64,000 nt of DNA from Sulfuriroseicoccus oceanibius (GTDB taxonomy: Bacteria; Verrucomicrobiota; Verrucomicrobiia; Verrucomicrobiales; SLCJ01). Both the position numbers and the translations under genes were made by a program. A model generated the notes under the pieces. The model was not told the origin of the DNA. It was given only the letters and a program-made list of their open reading frames with translations, and did not search any database. The number at the start of each line of letters is the position of its first letter. Position 1 is the stretch's first letter. Location of the stretch: assembly GCF_010681825.2 (NCBI RefSeq), contig NZ_CP066776.1:2976001-3040000 (forward strand), read 5' to 3'. This document shows positions 1 to 7,644 of the stretch, piece after piece.

Positions 1-2
1 TT

Positions 3-329
3 GGCACCAAAAATGGATTACTAGACTACGGGCTCTTTGAGATTGGTTGCTTCCAGGGCTCTTACACTCGCGCTGGAGAGCCCATCGAGATTGGAAAGGA
101 CACAACTCAGAATGACATTTTGAAGATGTTCGGAGAGCCATACTGGACTGACCGTTCCGATGGCGAGGTCATTATGTTCTATGAGTATAAGGCTGGGACA
201 GTTGAGCTTCAGTTCGAGTTTCCGGATGGCAAGTCTCTCGGCATTATCACGCTCCTAAAGGATGGTGTTCTATCTGAAGCCACCCAGCGCAAAGCATATG
301 GAGTGACCAAGCCTTGGCCGCCAAAGTAA
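3..329 (+). CDS. Cassette 1: hypothetical protein, 5' end cut by window edge
   Basis: The frame is open from base 3 to the TAA at 327-329, so the gene starts outside the window; an internal TTG at 120 is only one of several possible starts. The visible part has an ILKMFGEPYW segment followed by alternating charged and aromatic strands ending in LGIITLLKDG. This is reminiscent of the BamE/SmpA fold (loop with GxP then a beta hairpin), but that is a weak inference. It stops 7 bases before the left core of attC 1, so it has no attC-encoded tail. The function is unknown. Confidence 0.6.
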   Translation, partial: GTKNGLLDYGLFEIGCFQGSYTRAGEPIEIGKDTTQNDILKMFGEPYWTDRSDGEVIMFYEYKAGTVELQFEFPDGKSLGIITLLKDGVLSEATQRKAYGVTKPWPPK

Positions 330-336
330 TCGTCTG

Positions 337-442
337 GGAGAACAAGCCGGCGCAGCCAACCGCGATAACGCTGGATGTTGTTCGCAGGATCTGTAGGCTT
401 TCACAGTTGCCTGGCGCGGTTGTCTGGCCTTTTACGTTCGCC
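337..442 (+). repeat. attC 1 (type A)
   Basis: Left core GGAGAAC and right core GTTCGCC, with internal CCAACCGCG facing CGCGGTTG. Closes the partial cassette 1. The left core predicts that cassette 1 begins with TTCTCC outside the window. Confidence 0.9.
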
Positions 443-448
443 CCAAAA

Positions 449-1051
449 ATGAACCTTCTTGCAGACATCGAAATTGGGCGGATCGTGAGCGTATCGTTGA
501 TCGCGATGGTAGTCCCGATTGTACTCGGCTTCCTTTATCGATCAGCTCAACGAGATTCACATCAGGCGGCCACAGAGAAGCGAGTCGATTATCCGAAGAC
601 GCTCAAGATACTCGTTTGGGCAGGATGGGGCTTCACGATTGCGATTGCCATCATTGCAGCCTTCACGGCTAGAGGACACGATTTTTGGCCCGCCTTCTTG
701 TGTGTTCTACTTTTCGTTGGACTCACCCTATCTCTCCATCTGGAAGCCTATTTCGTGACGATCACCTGGGATGACGGAACCATCTATACCCGCTCTCCGT
801 GGCGGTGCTCCAGGATGATTCCGCTATCCAGCGTCAGGCACTGTGATTTTTCGCAGACGCTGCAGTGGTATCGCATCCGCACCCAGGGCTACGGCATCGT
901 CAGGTTGCACATATTTGCTCGGGGCATCCCGCAGCTTCTTGCCGCACTACCGGTTCCGAATCCCGGGTATCCGCCGAAGCAACAAAATCAAGGCGAACAA
1001 GTCGGCGCAGCCAACCGCGATAACGCTGGATGTTGTCCGCAAGATCTGTAG
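449..1051 (+). CDS. Cassette 2: membrane protein with PH-like C-terminal domain
   Basis: A 200-residue protein. The N-terminal half has about three hydrophobic helices (roughly residues 9-29, 55-75 and 80-100). The C-terminal half reads like a bacterial PH-type domain (YFVTITWDDGTIY, then IPLSSV and a terminal helix). ATG 449 lies 7 bases after the right core of attC 1. The last 18 residues (EQVGAANRDNAGCCPQDL) are encoded by attC 2, whose TAG is the stop. Cassette 9 encodes a protein of similar layout. Substrate and role are unknown. Confidence 0.65.
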   Translation: MNLLADIEIGRIVSVSLIAMVVPIVLGFLYRSAQRDSHQAATEKRVDYPKTLKILVWAGWGFTIAIAIIAAFTARGHDFWPAFLCVLLFVGLTLSLHLEAYFVTITWDDGTIYTRSPWRCSRMIPLSSVRHCDFSQTLQWYRIRTQGYGIVRLHIFARGIPQLLAALPVPNPGYPPKQQNQGEQVGAANRDNAGCCPQDL

Positions 1052-1097
1052 GCTTTCATCGTTGCCAGGCGCGGTTGTCTGGCCTTTTACGTTCGGC
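992..1097 (+). repeat. attC 2 (type A)
   Basis: Left core GGCGAAC (matches the TTCGCC that opens cassette 2), right core GTTCGGC. Contains the stop codon of the cassette 2 gene at 1049-1051. Confidence 0.92.
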
Positions 1098-1104
1098 ATT
1101 AACA

Positions 1105-1860
1105 ATGAGAGCACTTATCACCGCGGCACTGATCTCGCTGGCTGGCTTCGCTAAAAGCCAAGAGATTGAGCAGAAACTTGAGACGCTCAATCGCGAGGTT
1201 GAATCCCTCCAACGAGAAATCCGTGAAATTGAAGATCCCGACCAAAAGGCATCAGCTTGGGAGGCGCTTAGGGAATACACGGCTGCGTGGTATCCATTCT
1301 CCTTTCTCTATGCTCCGAATGGTTCGGACGATCTCCAGGAGGACTCTACTGAGGAGGTGCTTCTTGAGGCCGTCTATGGCGCCTTTACAGCCGAACAGGC
1401 TCATTATGGTCGCTCAATAATCCACACGGAAGGAGATGATGAGAGGGCGCGGGAGCTCATGATTCTTCGAGCGGAGACTCTTTGTCGAATCTATCCACTA
1501 GGACGACGTATCGGGTTTGAGGAAGATGTCTATTTTGCTCAGATCATCTTGCGTATCTATGAACATTCTCCTCATGCCGTAGCCGCAGCACTCAAGGATA
1601 ACCTTAGTAGGTGGCACGGTGACGAGCGAGCTATTGCGCTTTTAGTCCTTGGACATCAAGGAGACATCACCGCCCAAAATGAGCTTGAGGAGTTGGACAG
1701 CGAACGAGTTAAGAAGCTATCTGTGGTGGCGAGAGCTTATTTTAATCCCGAAACAGGCAAAGCCGAACAAGGCGTCGCACCACAATCCGCTACCCGCGCC
1801 GAGTCGGAGTCAGAGAGTAGCTACAAACCTCAACCAGATTCGGAGTCGCGCTCCCGGTAG
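1105..1860 (+). CDS. Cassette 3: secreted alpha-helical protein
   Basis: A 251-residue protein with a signal peptide (MRALITAALISLAGFAKS) followed by a heptad-rich coiled-coil stretch (EQKLETLNREVESLQREIRE, residues 21-40) and a helical body. The frame stays open upstream to an ATG inside attC 2 (1030), but ATG 1105 directly precedes the signal peptide and is chosen. The C-terminus runs into the type B attC 3, giving a Ser/Glu/Arg-rich tail ending SESRSR. There is no recognised family. It is likely periplasmic. Confidence 0.65.
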   Translation: MRALITAALISLAGFAKSQEIEQKLETLNREVESLQREIREIEDPDQKASAWEALREYTAAWYPFSFLYAPNGSDDLQEDSTEEVLLEAVYGAFTAEQAHYGRSIIHTEGDDERARELMILRAETLCRIYPLGRRIGFEEDVYFAQIILRIYEHSPHAVAAALKDNLSRWHGDERAIALLVLGHQGDITAQNELEELDSERVKKLSVVARAYFNPETGKAEQGVAPQSATRAESESESSYKPQPDSESRSR

Positions 1861-1886
1861 CGGATGTGTGGACTTCGACGTTCTGC
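1762..1886 (+). repeat. attC 3 (type B)
   Basis: A 125-bp site with left core GCCGAAC and right core GTTCTGC. The arms include CCGCTACCCGCG facing CGGTAGCGG. Carries the stop of the cassette 3 gene. Confidence 0.85.
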
Positions 1887-1891
1887 TGAAA

Positions 1892-2344
1892 ATGATGCCT
1901 CACCGGAAAGCTCTTCTTCTTGGAGCATGCGGAACTGTCCAAGGACGATTCGGCCGATGGTTCAACCCGATCTTGGCGGAGATCTCCAACGAATATGACC
2001 AAGTCCTCAAATCACAACGATGGCTTGATCAGCGAGAGGATTTCGACACCGTTCATCACGTGATACGGTTCGGCGAGAGCGATCGCGAGGAGATCGAGAT
2101 CGGAAGGGTCTCCTCAAAGCACGCGGAATTACCGACAGCCTCATTTCGTTCGATGGCTGGCCTTCACCGAGTCTACCTCGATCAGGAGGCTCTTCGGCAC
2201 TACTTGGATGCAGAGGTGATCAGAGCACTGAACTTGATTGGAAGTCGCCTTGGTTTGCCCAAGCTCGCCCCCGAAAAAAAATCGGCAGAACAAGTCGGCG
2301 CAGCCAACCGCGATAACGCTGGATGTTGTTCGCAAGATCTGTAG
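1892..2344 (+). CDS. Cassette 4: Imm39-like immunity protein
   Basis: A 150-residue soluble protein. The segment FDTVHHVIRFGESDREEIEI, followed by KHAELP and a helical C-terminal region, matches what I recall of the Imm39 family of polymorphic-toxin immunity proteins (conserved RFG, KH and ELP elements). This is recognition by eye, not a search. Two adjacent ATG codons (1892 and 1895) follow the right core by 5 bases. The final 18 residues come from attC 4. No partner toxin is encoded nearby, as is usual for orphan immunity genes. Confidence 0.55.
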   Translation: MMPHRKALLLGACGTVQGRFGRWFNPILAEISNEYDQVLKSQRWLDQREDFDTVHHVIRFGESDREEIEIGRVSSKHAELPTASFRSMAGLHRVYLDQEALRHYLDAEVIRALNLIGSRLGLPKLAPEKKSAEQVGAANRDNAGCCSQDL

Positions 2345-2390
2345 GCTTCCATCATTGCCAGGCGCGGTTGTCTGGCCTTTTACGTTCGCT
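2285..2390 (+). repeat. attC 4 (type A)
   Basis: Left core GCAGAAC, right core GTTCGCT. Contains the TAG that ends the cassette 4 gene. Confidence 0.92.
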
Positions 2391-2399
2391 CAAGAGAAT

Positions 2400-2915
2400 A
2401 TGCGGCTAAACCTCATCATAGCCCCGGCGCTACTTCTGCTTTCATGCAAGAGCCCCTCAATTGGAGAGACGCACACAACCCTGCCAGACACGTGCAGGAT
2501 AACCGTAGTATTCCAAGCGCCAGGTGACACCAACGAGACAGTTCGGACACTCTGGCAGAAGAGCTATCCGAAAGAGTATTCTGAGTTGCTCAGACGGGCT
2601 AATGCATCTCGCAGCGGAGAGGATCCTTTCGCAGCTTCAATCGACATCCCGGACGAAGAGCTAACGCCGGAGACTGCCGGTCTTCTCGGATGGGAACGAG
2701 GAATCGTTCCCCGCGTGTTCGATGAGCTAGGCTATCCTCTAAAGGATGGGGCGGAGGCAGACTACGAGGCTGCTTCGGGGCTCTTCACGGTTACGCATTC
2801 CCATTCTGCGATTAGAACGTTTCAGGCACGCTTCCCCGAATTCACAAAACTACAAAGCGAACAAGTCGGCGCAGCCAACCGCGATAACGCTGGATGTTGT
2901 TCGCAAGATCTGTAG
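2400..2915 (+). CDS. Cassette 5: putative lipoprotein
   Basis: A 171-residue protein with a lipoprotein signal peptide (hydrophobic IIAPALLLLSC, lipobox Cys at residue 16), so it is probably lipid-anchored in an envelope membrane. The mature part has an acidic helical middle and an RTFQARFPEF end. The last 18 residues are the attC-encoded tail. No family is recognised. Confidence 0.65.
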   Translation: MRLNLIIAPALLLLSCKSPSIGETHTTLPDTCRITVVFQAPGDTNETVRTLWQKSYPKEYSELLRRANASRSGEDPFAASIDIPDEELTPETAGLLGWERGIVPRVFDELGYPLKDGAEADYEAASGLFTVTHSHSAIRTFQARFPEFTKLQSEQVGAANRDNAGCCSQDL

Positions 2916-2961
2916 GCTTTCACAGTTGCCAGGCGCGGTTGTCTGGCCTTTTACGTTCTGC
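2856..2961 (+). repeat. attC 5 (type A)
   Basis: Left core AGCGAAC, right core GTTCTGC. Contains the stop of the cassette 5 gene. Confidence 0.92.
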
Positions 2962-2967
2962 AAGAAA

Positions 2968-3144
2968 ATGAGTCGCAGCATTCACAAAACCATCAGACAG
3001 ATCTCAAGAGACAACTCAAAGAACGATTTATCTGACTCGACTAATCCTGACCTCGTTGAGTACGCCAAAAAGCGCAAATACAAGTCCGAGGAGCGAGCGA
3101 AACGACATAGCCAAAAGGCGGCTAAGAGGATTGACCCGACATAA
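2968..3144 (+). CDS. Cassette 6, first ORF: small basic protein
   Basis: A 58-residue, highly basic, hydrophilic protein (KKRKYKSEERAKRHSQKAAKR near the end, broken by few acidic residues) that could bind nucleic acid; this is only an inference from composition. ATG 2968 follows the core by 6 bases, the spacing used by the other cassette genes. The gene is unusual because it stops more than 200 bases before its attC, leaving room for a second frame in the same cassette. Confidence 0.5.
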   Translation: MSRSIHKTIRQISRDNSKNDLSDSTNPDLVEYAKKRKYKSEERAKRHSQKAAKRIDPT

Positions 3145-3179
3145 GGCAGTCTTGAGGAATTGCGTAATAGTCCCCCCAA

Positions 3180-3419
3180 TTGCTCGCACGCCGGTTGGGG
3201 CATGGATTAAGAGCCATTATCCTCAGGGCGACGTTCACTCGAATAGAGCTATTGCTTGTTGATCGAATTATCGCGGTTCCCCCCGTCTCTATCATCTCGC
3301 TTTTTGCGGGACAGGTGGTCGCGGGAGTTCTTCACCAAGACCCGCCCAAGAATCGAAGAGCAGAACAAGTCGGCGCAGCCAACCGCGATAACGCTGGATG
3401 TTGTTCGCAAGATCTGTAG
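3180..3419 (+). CDS. Cassette 6, second ORF: prepilin-motif-like small protein (possible remnant)
   Basis: An open frame that reaches the stop in attC 6 and carries the shared tail. Its middle, ATFTRIELLLVDRIIAV, resembles the type IV prepilin signal (FTLIELLVV type): F-T-x-I-E-L followed by a hydrophobic stretch. The residue before F is Thr instead of Gly, and there is no ATG; TTG 3180 is the first possible start and gives a basic leader. It may be a decayed fragment or not expressed. Confidence 0.28.
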   Translation: MLARRLGHGLRAIILRATFTRIELLLVDRIIAVPPVSIISLFAGQVVAGVLHQDPPKNRRAEQVGAANRDNAGCCSQDL

Positions 3420-3465
3420 GCTTCCATCATTGCTAGGCGCGGTTGTCTGGCCTTTTACGTTGTGC
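3360..3465 (+). repeat. attC 6 (type A)
   Basis: Left core GCAGAAC, right core GTTGTGC. The left core matches the TTCTGC at 2956, showing that 2956-3459 is a single cassette with two frames. Confidence 0.92.
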
Positions 3466-3469
3466 AAAA

Positions 3470-3907
3470 ATGAAACGATTGCCCCGACACTTATCAATTG
3501 CGCTCGTAGCTGCGATCGTTGGGTTTATCGCTGCCCCTCGAATATTGGGAGTATCCGCGGAATCTGTCCTTCGGGGGATTGAGTGGCATGCTGCCATTGT
3601 TTCTGCAGGACTTTGGTTCACTTTTAGCCTTCTCCTGCGCAAGCCGAAGATACAGCAATGGCTGATAATTGGATTCGTTTCACCATTTATCGGAGTGCCT
3701 CTCTTCTATCAAATGGCGGCTTGGAAGTCCGGATATGGGTCACAGCTTCCTGAACTTGGTTCCGCACTATATGTTGGTTTGATAGCGGCAACGCTACTAT
3801 CGTGGCTACTGATTCCGGTCGGACTTCTTACAGGCGGACTTGCCGCAATCGTAAGTCGCCCTTTCGCAAAAATCGAAGCACAACAAGTCGGAGCACAGAA
3901 CCCCTGA
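3470..3907 (+). CDS. Cassette 7: four-helix membrane protein
   Basis: A 145-residue protein with a basic N-terminus (MKRLPRHL) and about four membrane helices (roughly residues 7-25, 39-58, 65-82 and 98-125). ATG 3470 is the first start after the core. Translation enters the type B attC 7 and ends there (AQQVGAQNP). No family is recognised. Confidence 0.6.
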   Translation: MKRLPRHLSIALVAAIVGFIAAPRILGVSAESVLRGIEWHAAIVSAGLWFTFSLLLRKPKIQQWLIIGFVSPFIGVPLFYQMAAWKSGYGSQLPELGSALYVGLIAATLLSWLLIPVGLLTGGLAAIVSRPFAKIEAQQVGAQNP

Positions 3908-4003
3908 CCCGCCTCCAGTTCTAGCCGTAATGACCACTACAACCTCAACCCGCAGTCGAAGCCGCGCCCCTGGTCAGGGGTCCTGTGTCCTTTGACGTTC
4001 GCT
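3878..4003 (+). repeat. attC 7 (type B)
   Basis: A 126-bp site with left core GCACAAC (matches TTGTGC opening cassette 7) and right core GTTCGCT. Contains CCCCTGACC facing GGTCAGGGG. Confidence 0.88.
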
Positions 4004-4010
4004 TTAAAAG

Positions 4011-4505
4011 ATGGAAACCGCTACGAGCTTTGGAGGCCCATTCATTCTCCTCCCCAAGAGACTTGCCGACGATTGGTCGAAAGCCATCGGTGACAACCCC
4101 GAGCCAGACAGTGGATTGTATGGTGAGGTTTGCGGGAGCGAGGACTTCATGCATCTGATCACCTTCCAAGGGATTACCGTTGTAAGGATCGCTGAAGAGC
4201 CGAGTGATCTGTTTTGGATTCCTGACGAGCGAGGAGGCCTCGTCCTCCAGTGGATCGGGGCTGATTCCCTCGATGATTTGATTGTATTCGGCCAGGAGGT
4301 TGCTTCGACCAGTGAATGGCAGGAGACACTTGAATTCACCATTACAGATCCGGAACTTCGGATTATGGATTCGTGTGGGTTCGAAGGAGATGACCAGCCT
4401 AAGATCGACTTATCCATAGATCCGGGAGAGTATCAGATCAGTGCCACATACGCCGAAGATGAGGACACGATGGCGACCGTCTTTCGGCTTACCAAAAAGG
4501 ACTAA
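4011..4505 (+). CDS. Cassette 8: Imm21-like immunity protein
   Basis: A 164-residue acidic soluble protein. The N-terminus TSFGGPFILLPKRLADDW and the later RIAEEPSDLFWIPDERGGLV match the layout of the Imm21 family (GGP-hydrophobic-P near the start, then a P...WLP segment). Such proteins neutralise polymorphic toxins in the cytoplasm. It ends in an RLTKKD strand. The stop TAA at 4503-4505 overlaps the first base of attC 8. There is no toxin gene adjacent. Identification is from memory of the family pattern. Confidence 0.6.
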   Translation: METATSFGGPFILLPKRLADDWSKAIGDNPEPDSGLYGEVCGSEDFMHLITFQGITVVRIAEEPSDLFWIPDERGGLVLQWIGADSLDDLIVFGQEVASTSEWQETLEFTITDPELRIMDSCGFEGDDQPKIDLSIDPGEYQISATYAEDEDTMATVFRLTKKD

Positions 4506-4628
4506 GCGAACAAGGCGTCGCTCTCAACACCTGCCCCGCCGCGAGTTCAATCGCCATGACAATTCAACATTTCACCCACAGTCGAAGCCTCGCCCCCGGG
4601 CAGGTGTGAGAGGACTTCGACGTTATCC
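4505..4628 (+). repeat. attC 8 (type B)
   Basis: A 124-bp site with left core AGCGAAC and right core GTTATCC. Arms include CAACACCTGCCC facing GGGCAGGTGTGAG. Confidence 0.88.
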
Positions 4629-4633
4629 AAAGA

Positions 4634-5209
4634 ATGTTTCCTTCGAGAGACGCCATTATTGAACACTCAGGCGGGGGCGTGGCGATCTCCACTTTTGCCA
4701 AGCGTCCCTGTATAGAGATCATCGCGTTTGTGTCGTGGGTGATTCCTTGGTTCGGATTCGGATTATTTGGGTTACTCGGCATATTTGGCCAGATCTCACC
4801 TGAGACGATGAGTGTCAGCGTCAGGGTGTTTCTGTCGATCTGGCTTCTACTTTGGTTCATCGGAGGAGCGTTTTTCGTCAGAACAGGCTTTCTCCGCGCT
4901 TTCTCTCGCCTCCAAGTTCTTGCGGACTCGACCGGTATATCACTCCATCGGAAGTTTCCATTGGGATCGACATCTCAGTGCTACCCTTGGGACAGAATCG
5001 AATACGTCTCGGAATACCTACACGACGGTCGTTCATATGGTGGCGTGGTGATGCGTACGGATAAGCGACTGATTACAATTGATGAGAGGTTGCCGAACCG
5101 GGTTGCAGCTTTGATGGCTGATGCATTAGGTGCCGCCTTTCCCAGCAAGACAAGAAAGGATAACAAGTCGGAGATGGCGACGCCGAGGAAGCCGTCTGAT
5201 CAATTTTGA
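4634..5209 (+). CDS. Cassette 9: two-helix membrane protein with PH-like domain
   Basis: A 191-residue protein. Residues 28-52 and 64-86 are strongly hydrophobic (VSWVIPWFGFGLFGLLGIFG and SIWLLLWFIGGAFFV). The rest (GISLHRKFPLG, YPWDRIEYVSEY, DKRLITIDERL) has the strand pattern of a bacterial PH-type domain facing the cytoplasm. The C-terminal 16 residues (KSEMATPRKPSDQF with DN before it) come from the type C attC 9. The layout resembles cassette 2; the function is unknown. Confidence 0.65.
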   Translation: MFPSRDAIIEHSGGGVAISTFAKRPCIEIIAFVSWVIPWFGFGLFGLLGIFGQISPETMSVSVRVFLSIWLLLWFIGGAFFVRTGFLRAFSRLQVLADSTGISLHRKFPLGSTSQCYPWDRIEYVSEYLHDGRSYGGVVMRTDKRLITIDERLPNRVAALMADALGAAFPSKTRKDNKSEMATPRKPSDQF

Positions 5210-5246
5210 GCCTTTCCCCGGCGACGCCATTCCTCTAACGTTGTCC
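5158..5246 (+). repeat. attC 9 (type C)
   Basis: An 89-bp site with left core GGATAAC (matches TTATCC) and right core GTTGTCC. Arms TGGCGACGCC and GGCGACGCCA. The same family as attC 46. Confidence 0.87.
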
Positions 5247-5252
5247 CAAAAA

Positions 5253-5930
5253 ATGAACGAAGAGCCGGCACAGGAAAATACGAAGCGTTTGCACTTCGGT
5301 CTTTTGTTGCTGATCTCATTCGCGCTCTTCAATCTCGGTTACATCGTCGACCAGACAGTGCGGTGGAGCGATCACGCTCATGGATTCCTGAATGGTGTCT
5401 TTCACATTCTCGTTTTCGGGATTGCTTGGTGCTTCTATCTTGTTCCGTGGAGTCTCGTGGTGTTTGCGCTGTATCGATGGCGCAAGTGGCAACGGTTCAG
5501 GACCCAGTGGGTATTGGCACCAGCGGTTTTGGTGCTTCTCGCCACAATTGGAGGCCTTCTTGTTCAGCCGCCGACACCATCAAAACGCTTCAAGAATTTC
5601 GCCAAGACTGAACTGCCCTCAAACGTTCAGAATCTTCGCTATCACTTTTCAGGTGGCGGAATTGCAGACTACGGCGACACCTACTACTTTGAAACAACCC
5701 CAGAGGAGGTTGACCGCATTGTCCGCGAGATGCGTCTGGAAGAAGACGAGTTCTACGGTAGGGAGGGCTTGACTCACACCACTATTTCACCCCTTGCTGA
5801 TTGTCCCGATTTTTCGACCTGGGACGGAGCTAAGCAATACAAAGGCTGGGACGACAGGCAGCATTGGTTTTACTACCTGATTACCGACCTATCGCGGACA
5901 AAGGTTTACATGATGATCGGATGCATCTAA
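5253..5930 (+). CDS. Cassette 10: membrane protein with soluble C-terminal domain
   Basis: A 225-residue protein with three membrane helices (about residues 15-35, 48-70 and 83-102) followed by a soluble domain of about 115 residues (NVQNLRYHFSGGG, TTPEEVDRIVREM, and a Trp-rich GWDDRQHWFYYLI end). It stops 11 bases before attC 10, so it has no tail. No family is recognised; the soluble part could lie outside the membrane. Confidence 0.65.
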   Translation: MNEEPAQENTKRLHFGLLLLISFALFNLGYIVDQTVRWSDHAHGFLNGVFHILVFGIAWCFYLVPWSLVVFALYRWRKWQRFRTQWVLAPAVLVLLATIGGLLVQPPTPSKRFKNFAKTELPSNVQNLRYHFSGGGIADYGDTYYFETTPEEVDRIVREMRLEEDEFYGREGLTHTTISPLADCPDFSTWDGAKQYKGWDDRQHWFYYLITDLSRTKVYMMIGCI

Positions 5931-5940
5931 ACCGAACAAG

Positions 5941-6065
5941 GGACAACAAGGCGTCGCTCTCAACACCTGCCCCGCCGCGAGTTCAACCCGCCATGACAAT
6001 TCAACCTTTAACCCACAGTCGAAGCCTCGCCCTCGGGCAGGTGTGAGAGGACTTCGACGTTCTGC
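5941..6065 (+). repeat. attC 10 (type B)
   Basis: A 125-bp site with left core GGACAAC (matches TTGTCC) and right core GTTCTGC. Very similar to attC 8. Confidence 0.88.
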
Positions 6066-6074
6066 AGAAAAATC

Positions 6075-6443
6075 ATGACCGGTCCATACCACTTCGAACT
6101 CAACGCGAATGGTCGATGCGGCACGATTAAATGCACGAAGGGCAATCTGGTTCTGGAACTGGATTGGGAGATGTCTGGAGTTCCAGGCAAGGACATCCTC
6201 CTCACGCCAATGGATCTCACTCACTGGGTATCGGGAGAGGCCGTCGCGAAGGCGGAGCAAAGAATCCTTTTGGAACACCTTCGGACTTGGCTTGCTGCGA
6301 AGAAGACTCGCGCGGACATTGATCGCCCTACGATGGAGATTGAGCACTCAGCGAAGTGCGCCTGGAGTGATTGCGAGGAGCCGTCGCTGAAGGGCTTCGC
6401 GTATTGCGGCACCCACTACGACGACACGCTCCTAAGGAAATGA
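6075..6443 (+). CDS. Cassette 11: small protein with C-terminal Cys/His cluster (copy 1)
   Basis: A 122-residue soluble protein. The C-terminus has CAWSDCEEPSLKGFAYCGTH, a C-x4-C-x10-C-x2-H arrangement that could bind one zinc ion. The N-terminal half is a beta-rich region (YHFELNANGRCGTIKC). Cassette 42 encodes the same protein, with the following attC also the same. The gene stops at 6443, five bases before attC 11. Function unknown. Confidence 0.68.
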   Translation: MTGPYHFELNANGRCGTIKCTKGNLVLELDWEMSGVPGKDILLTPMDLTHWVSGEAVAKAEQRILLEHLRTWLAAKKTRADIDRPTMEIEHSAKCAWSDCEEPSLKGFAYCGTHYDDTLLRK

Positions 6444-6447
6444 AGAT

Positions 6448-6553
6448 GCAGAACAAGTCGGCGCAGCCAACCGCGATAACGCTGGATCTTGTTCGCAAGA
6501 TCATTAGACTTTCACAGTTGCCGGGCGCGGTTGTCTGGCCTTTTACGTTCGGC
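6448..6553 (+). repeat. attC 11 (type A)
   Basis: Left core GCAGAAC, right core GTTCGGC. Interior identical in type to attC 42, which follows the duplicate cassette. Confidence 0.92.
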
Positions 6554-6558
6554 AAAAA

Positions 6559-6909
6559 ATGAAACTTACCCTTCCCCTTCTACTGGCAATTTGCTGCGTA
6601 GCATTGGGATGGATCGGAGGTTGCCTCTTCAACCCCTACGAGACTACTCGAGAACGGCTGATCGAATCGTGGAGACTAATTGAGCCTGGAATGCCGGTCG
6701 AAAAAGTTGACTCGATTCTAGGTCTCCCAATGTATGATTTCAGCGCCGGTAGTGGTCGCCCTGGTTGGGTTGCGGAGGTGCTGCCCGAGGAGATCATGAA
6801 GGGCCACAGCATTCGCGCTTACTACATTGATGGATTTGGCCCACAATTTCTATTGGTGGCGTTTGATGCTAGCGACCAGGTTGCCTTTGTGGGCAGCACC
6901 GACACCTAA
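6559..6909 (+). CDS. Cassette 12: small envelope protein, BamE/SmpA-like fold
   Basis: A 116-residue protein with an N-terminal signal or anchor (LPLLLAICCVALGWIGGC). The segment LIEPGMPVEKVDSILGLPMY fits the GMs-x-x-eV-x-x-lLG-x-P signature of the SmpA/OmlA (BamE) fold, followed by strands. It may be a lipoprotein with Cys 22 as anchor. No outer-membrane assembly genes are nearby, so only fold similarity is proposed. It stops before attC 12. Confidence 0.6.
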   Translation: MKLTLPLLLAICCVALGWIGGCLFNPYETTRERLIESWRLIEPGMPVEKVDSILGLPMYDFSAGSGRPGWVAEVLPEEIMKGHSIRAYYIDGFGPQFLLVAFDASDQVAFVGSTDT

Positions 6910-6919
6910 AAACTTTCAA

Positions 6920-7025
6920 GCCGAACAAGTCGGCGCAGCCAACCGCGATAACGCTGGATGTTGTCCGCAAGATCTGTAGGCTTTCATCGTTGCCAGGCGC
7001 GGTTGTCTGGCCTCTAACGTTATCT
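6920..7025 (+). repeat. attC 12 (type A)
   Basis: Left core GCCGAAC, right core GTTATCT. Confidence 0.92.
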
Positions 7026-7037
7026 CAAAATATCCCT

Positions 7038-7544
7038 ATGACGATCGACTGGAATGCGTTCGAATCCGCCGTTGTTGAAGTTTGCTCAAAGAGTCTCGCC
7101 TATCTCGATGCCAATGCCACCGAGGACAGCATATATGGATTTGGTATCGAGGGCGGTATAGAACAAGGACGCGTTTTTGTCAGCGCTAACACTGTTTCCT
7201 CTCGAAGCTCGGACACCGAGTGGTGGCTGCCCGATTGGAAGCTAACCTATATTGATGAGCGTTTGGGGGACGACTCTTGTGACGAGCTTTTTGCGCCATT
7301 CGCAGAGCCATTCGATGAGATCGTTTCGGGCGACTCGGAGGAGATGGACTTCGAGGTGTTGTGCAGACACTTTCGCCTCAGTTGCTTGAAAGCTCTACGG
7401 GCTATCTCAAGCGCGATCAAGGACTACGATTTTCCAAGGTCGCCTGACTTCACGCTTGTCTACATGGACGAGGCTGAGGCGTTCTATCGAGGTGATGACC
7501 AGATTGAAGCGGCGATACGCGAGTTGGAATCAACCGAGAGATAA
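7038..7544 (+). CDS. Cassette 13: DUF4303-like protein (copy 1)
   Basis: A 168-residue acidic soluble protein. DSIYGFGIEGG followed by VFVSANT and a Trp-containing WWLPDWKLTY resembles the DUF4303 family, often found among toxin-immunity neighbourhoods (recognition by eye, moderate). The stop TAA (7542-7544) is formed by the attC left core AGATAAC itself. Cassette 29 is a second copy differing at five residues. ATG 7038 follows the core by 12 bases. Confidence 0.6.
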   Translation: MTIDWNAFESAVVEVCSKSLAYLDANATEDSIYGFGIEGGIEQGRVFVSANTVSSRSSDTEWWLPDWKLTYIDERLGDDSCDELFAPFAEPFDEIVSGDSEEMDFEVLCRHFRLSCLKALRAISSAIKDYDFPRSPDFTLVYMDEAEAFYRGDDQIEAAIRELESTER

Positions 7545-7644
7545 CAAGCCGGCGCAGCCAACCGCGATAACGCTGGATGTTATCCGCAAGATCTGTACGC
7601 TTTCATCGTTGTCAGGCGCGGTTGTCTGGCCTTTAACGTTATGC
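7539..7644 (+). repeat. attC 13 (type A)
   Basis: Left core AGATAAC supplies the TAA stop of cassette 13; right core GTTATGC contains the ATG start of cassette 14. Confidence 0.92.

Noticed and set aside
992-1051. Similarity of the GAANRDNAG tail to the ssrA degradation tag
   Set aside because: Resemblance is limited to a few residues, and the C-terminal LAA needed for proteolysis is absent.
1030-1104. N-terminal extensions starting at the ATG inside attC as real protein starts
   Set aside because: The extended segment would be the same in unrelated proteins and would hide signal peptides; ATGs right after the core fit better. Kept only as a coupling hypothesis.
3146-3239. An attC between the two frames of cassette 6 (GCAGTCT to GTTCACT)
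   Set aside because: The proposed cores are not complementary to the cassette openings, whereas the core at 3360 matches TTCTGC at 2956 exactly.
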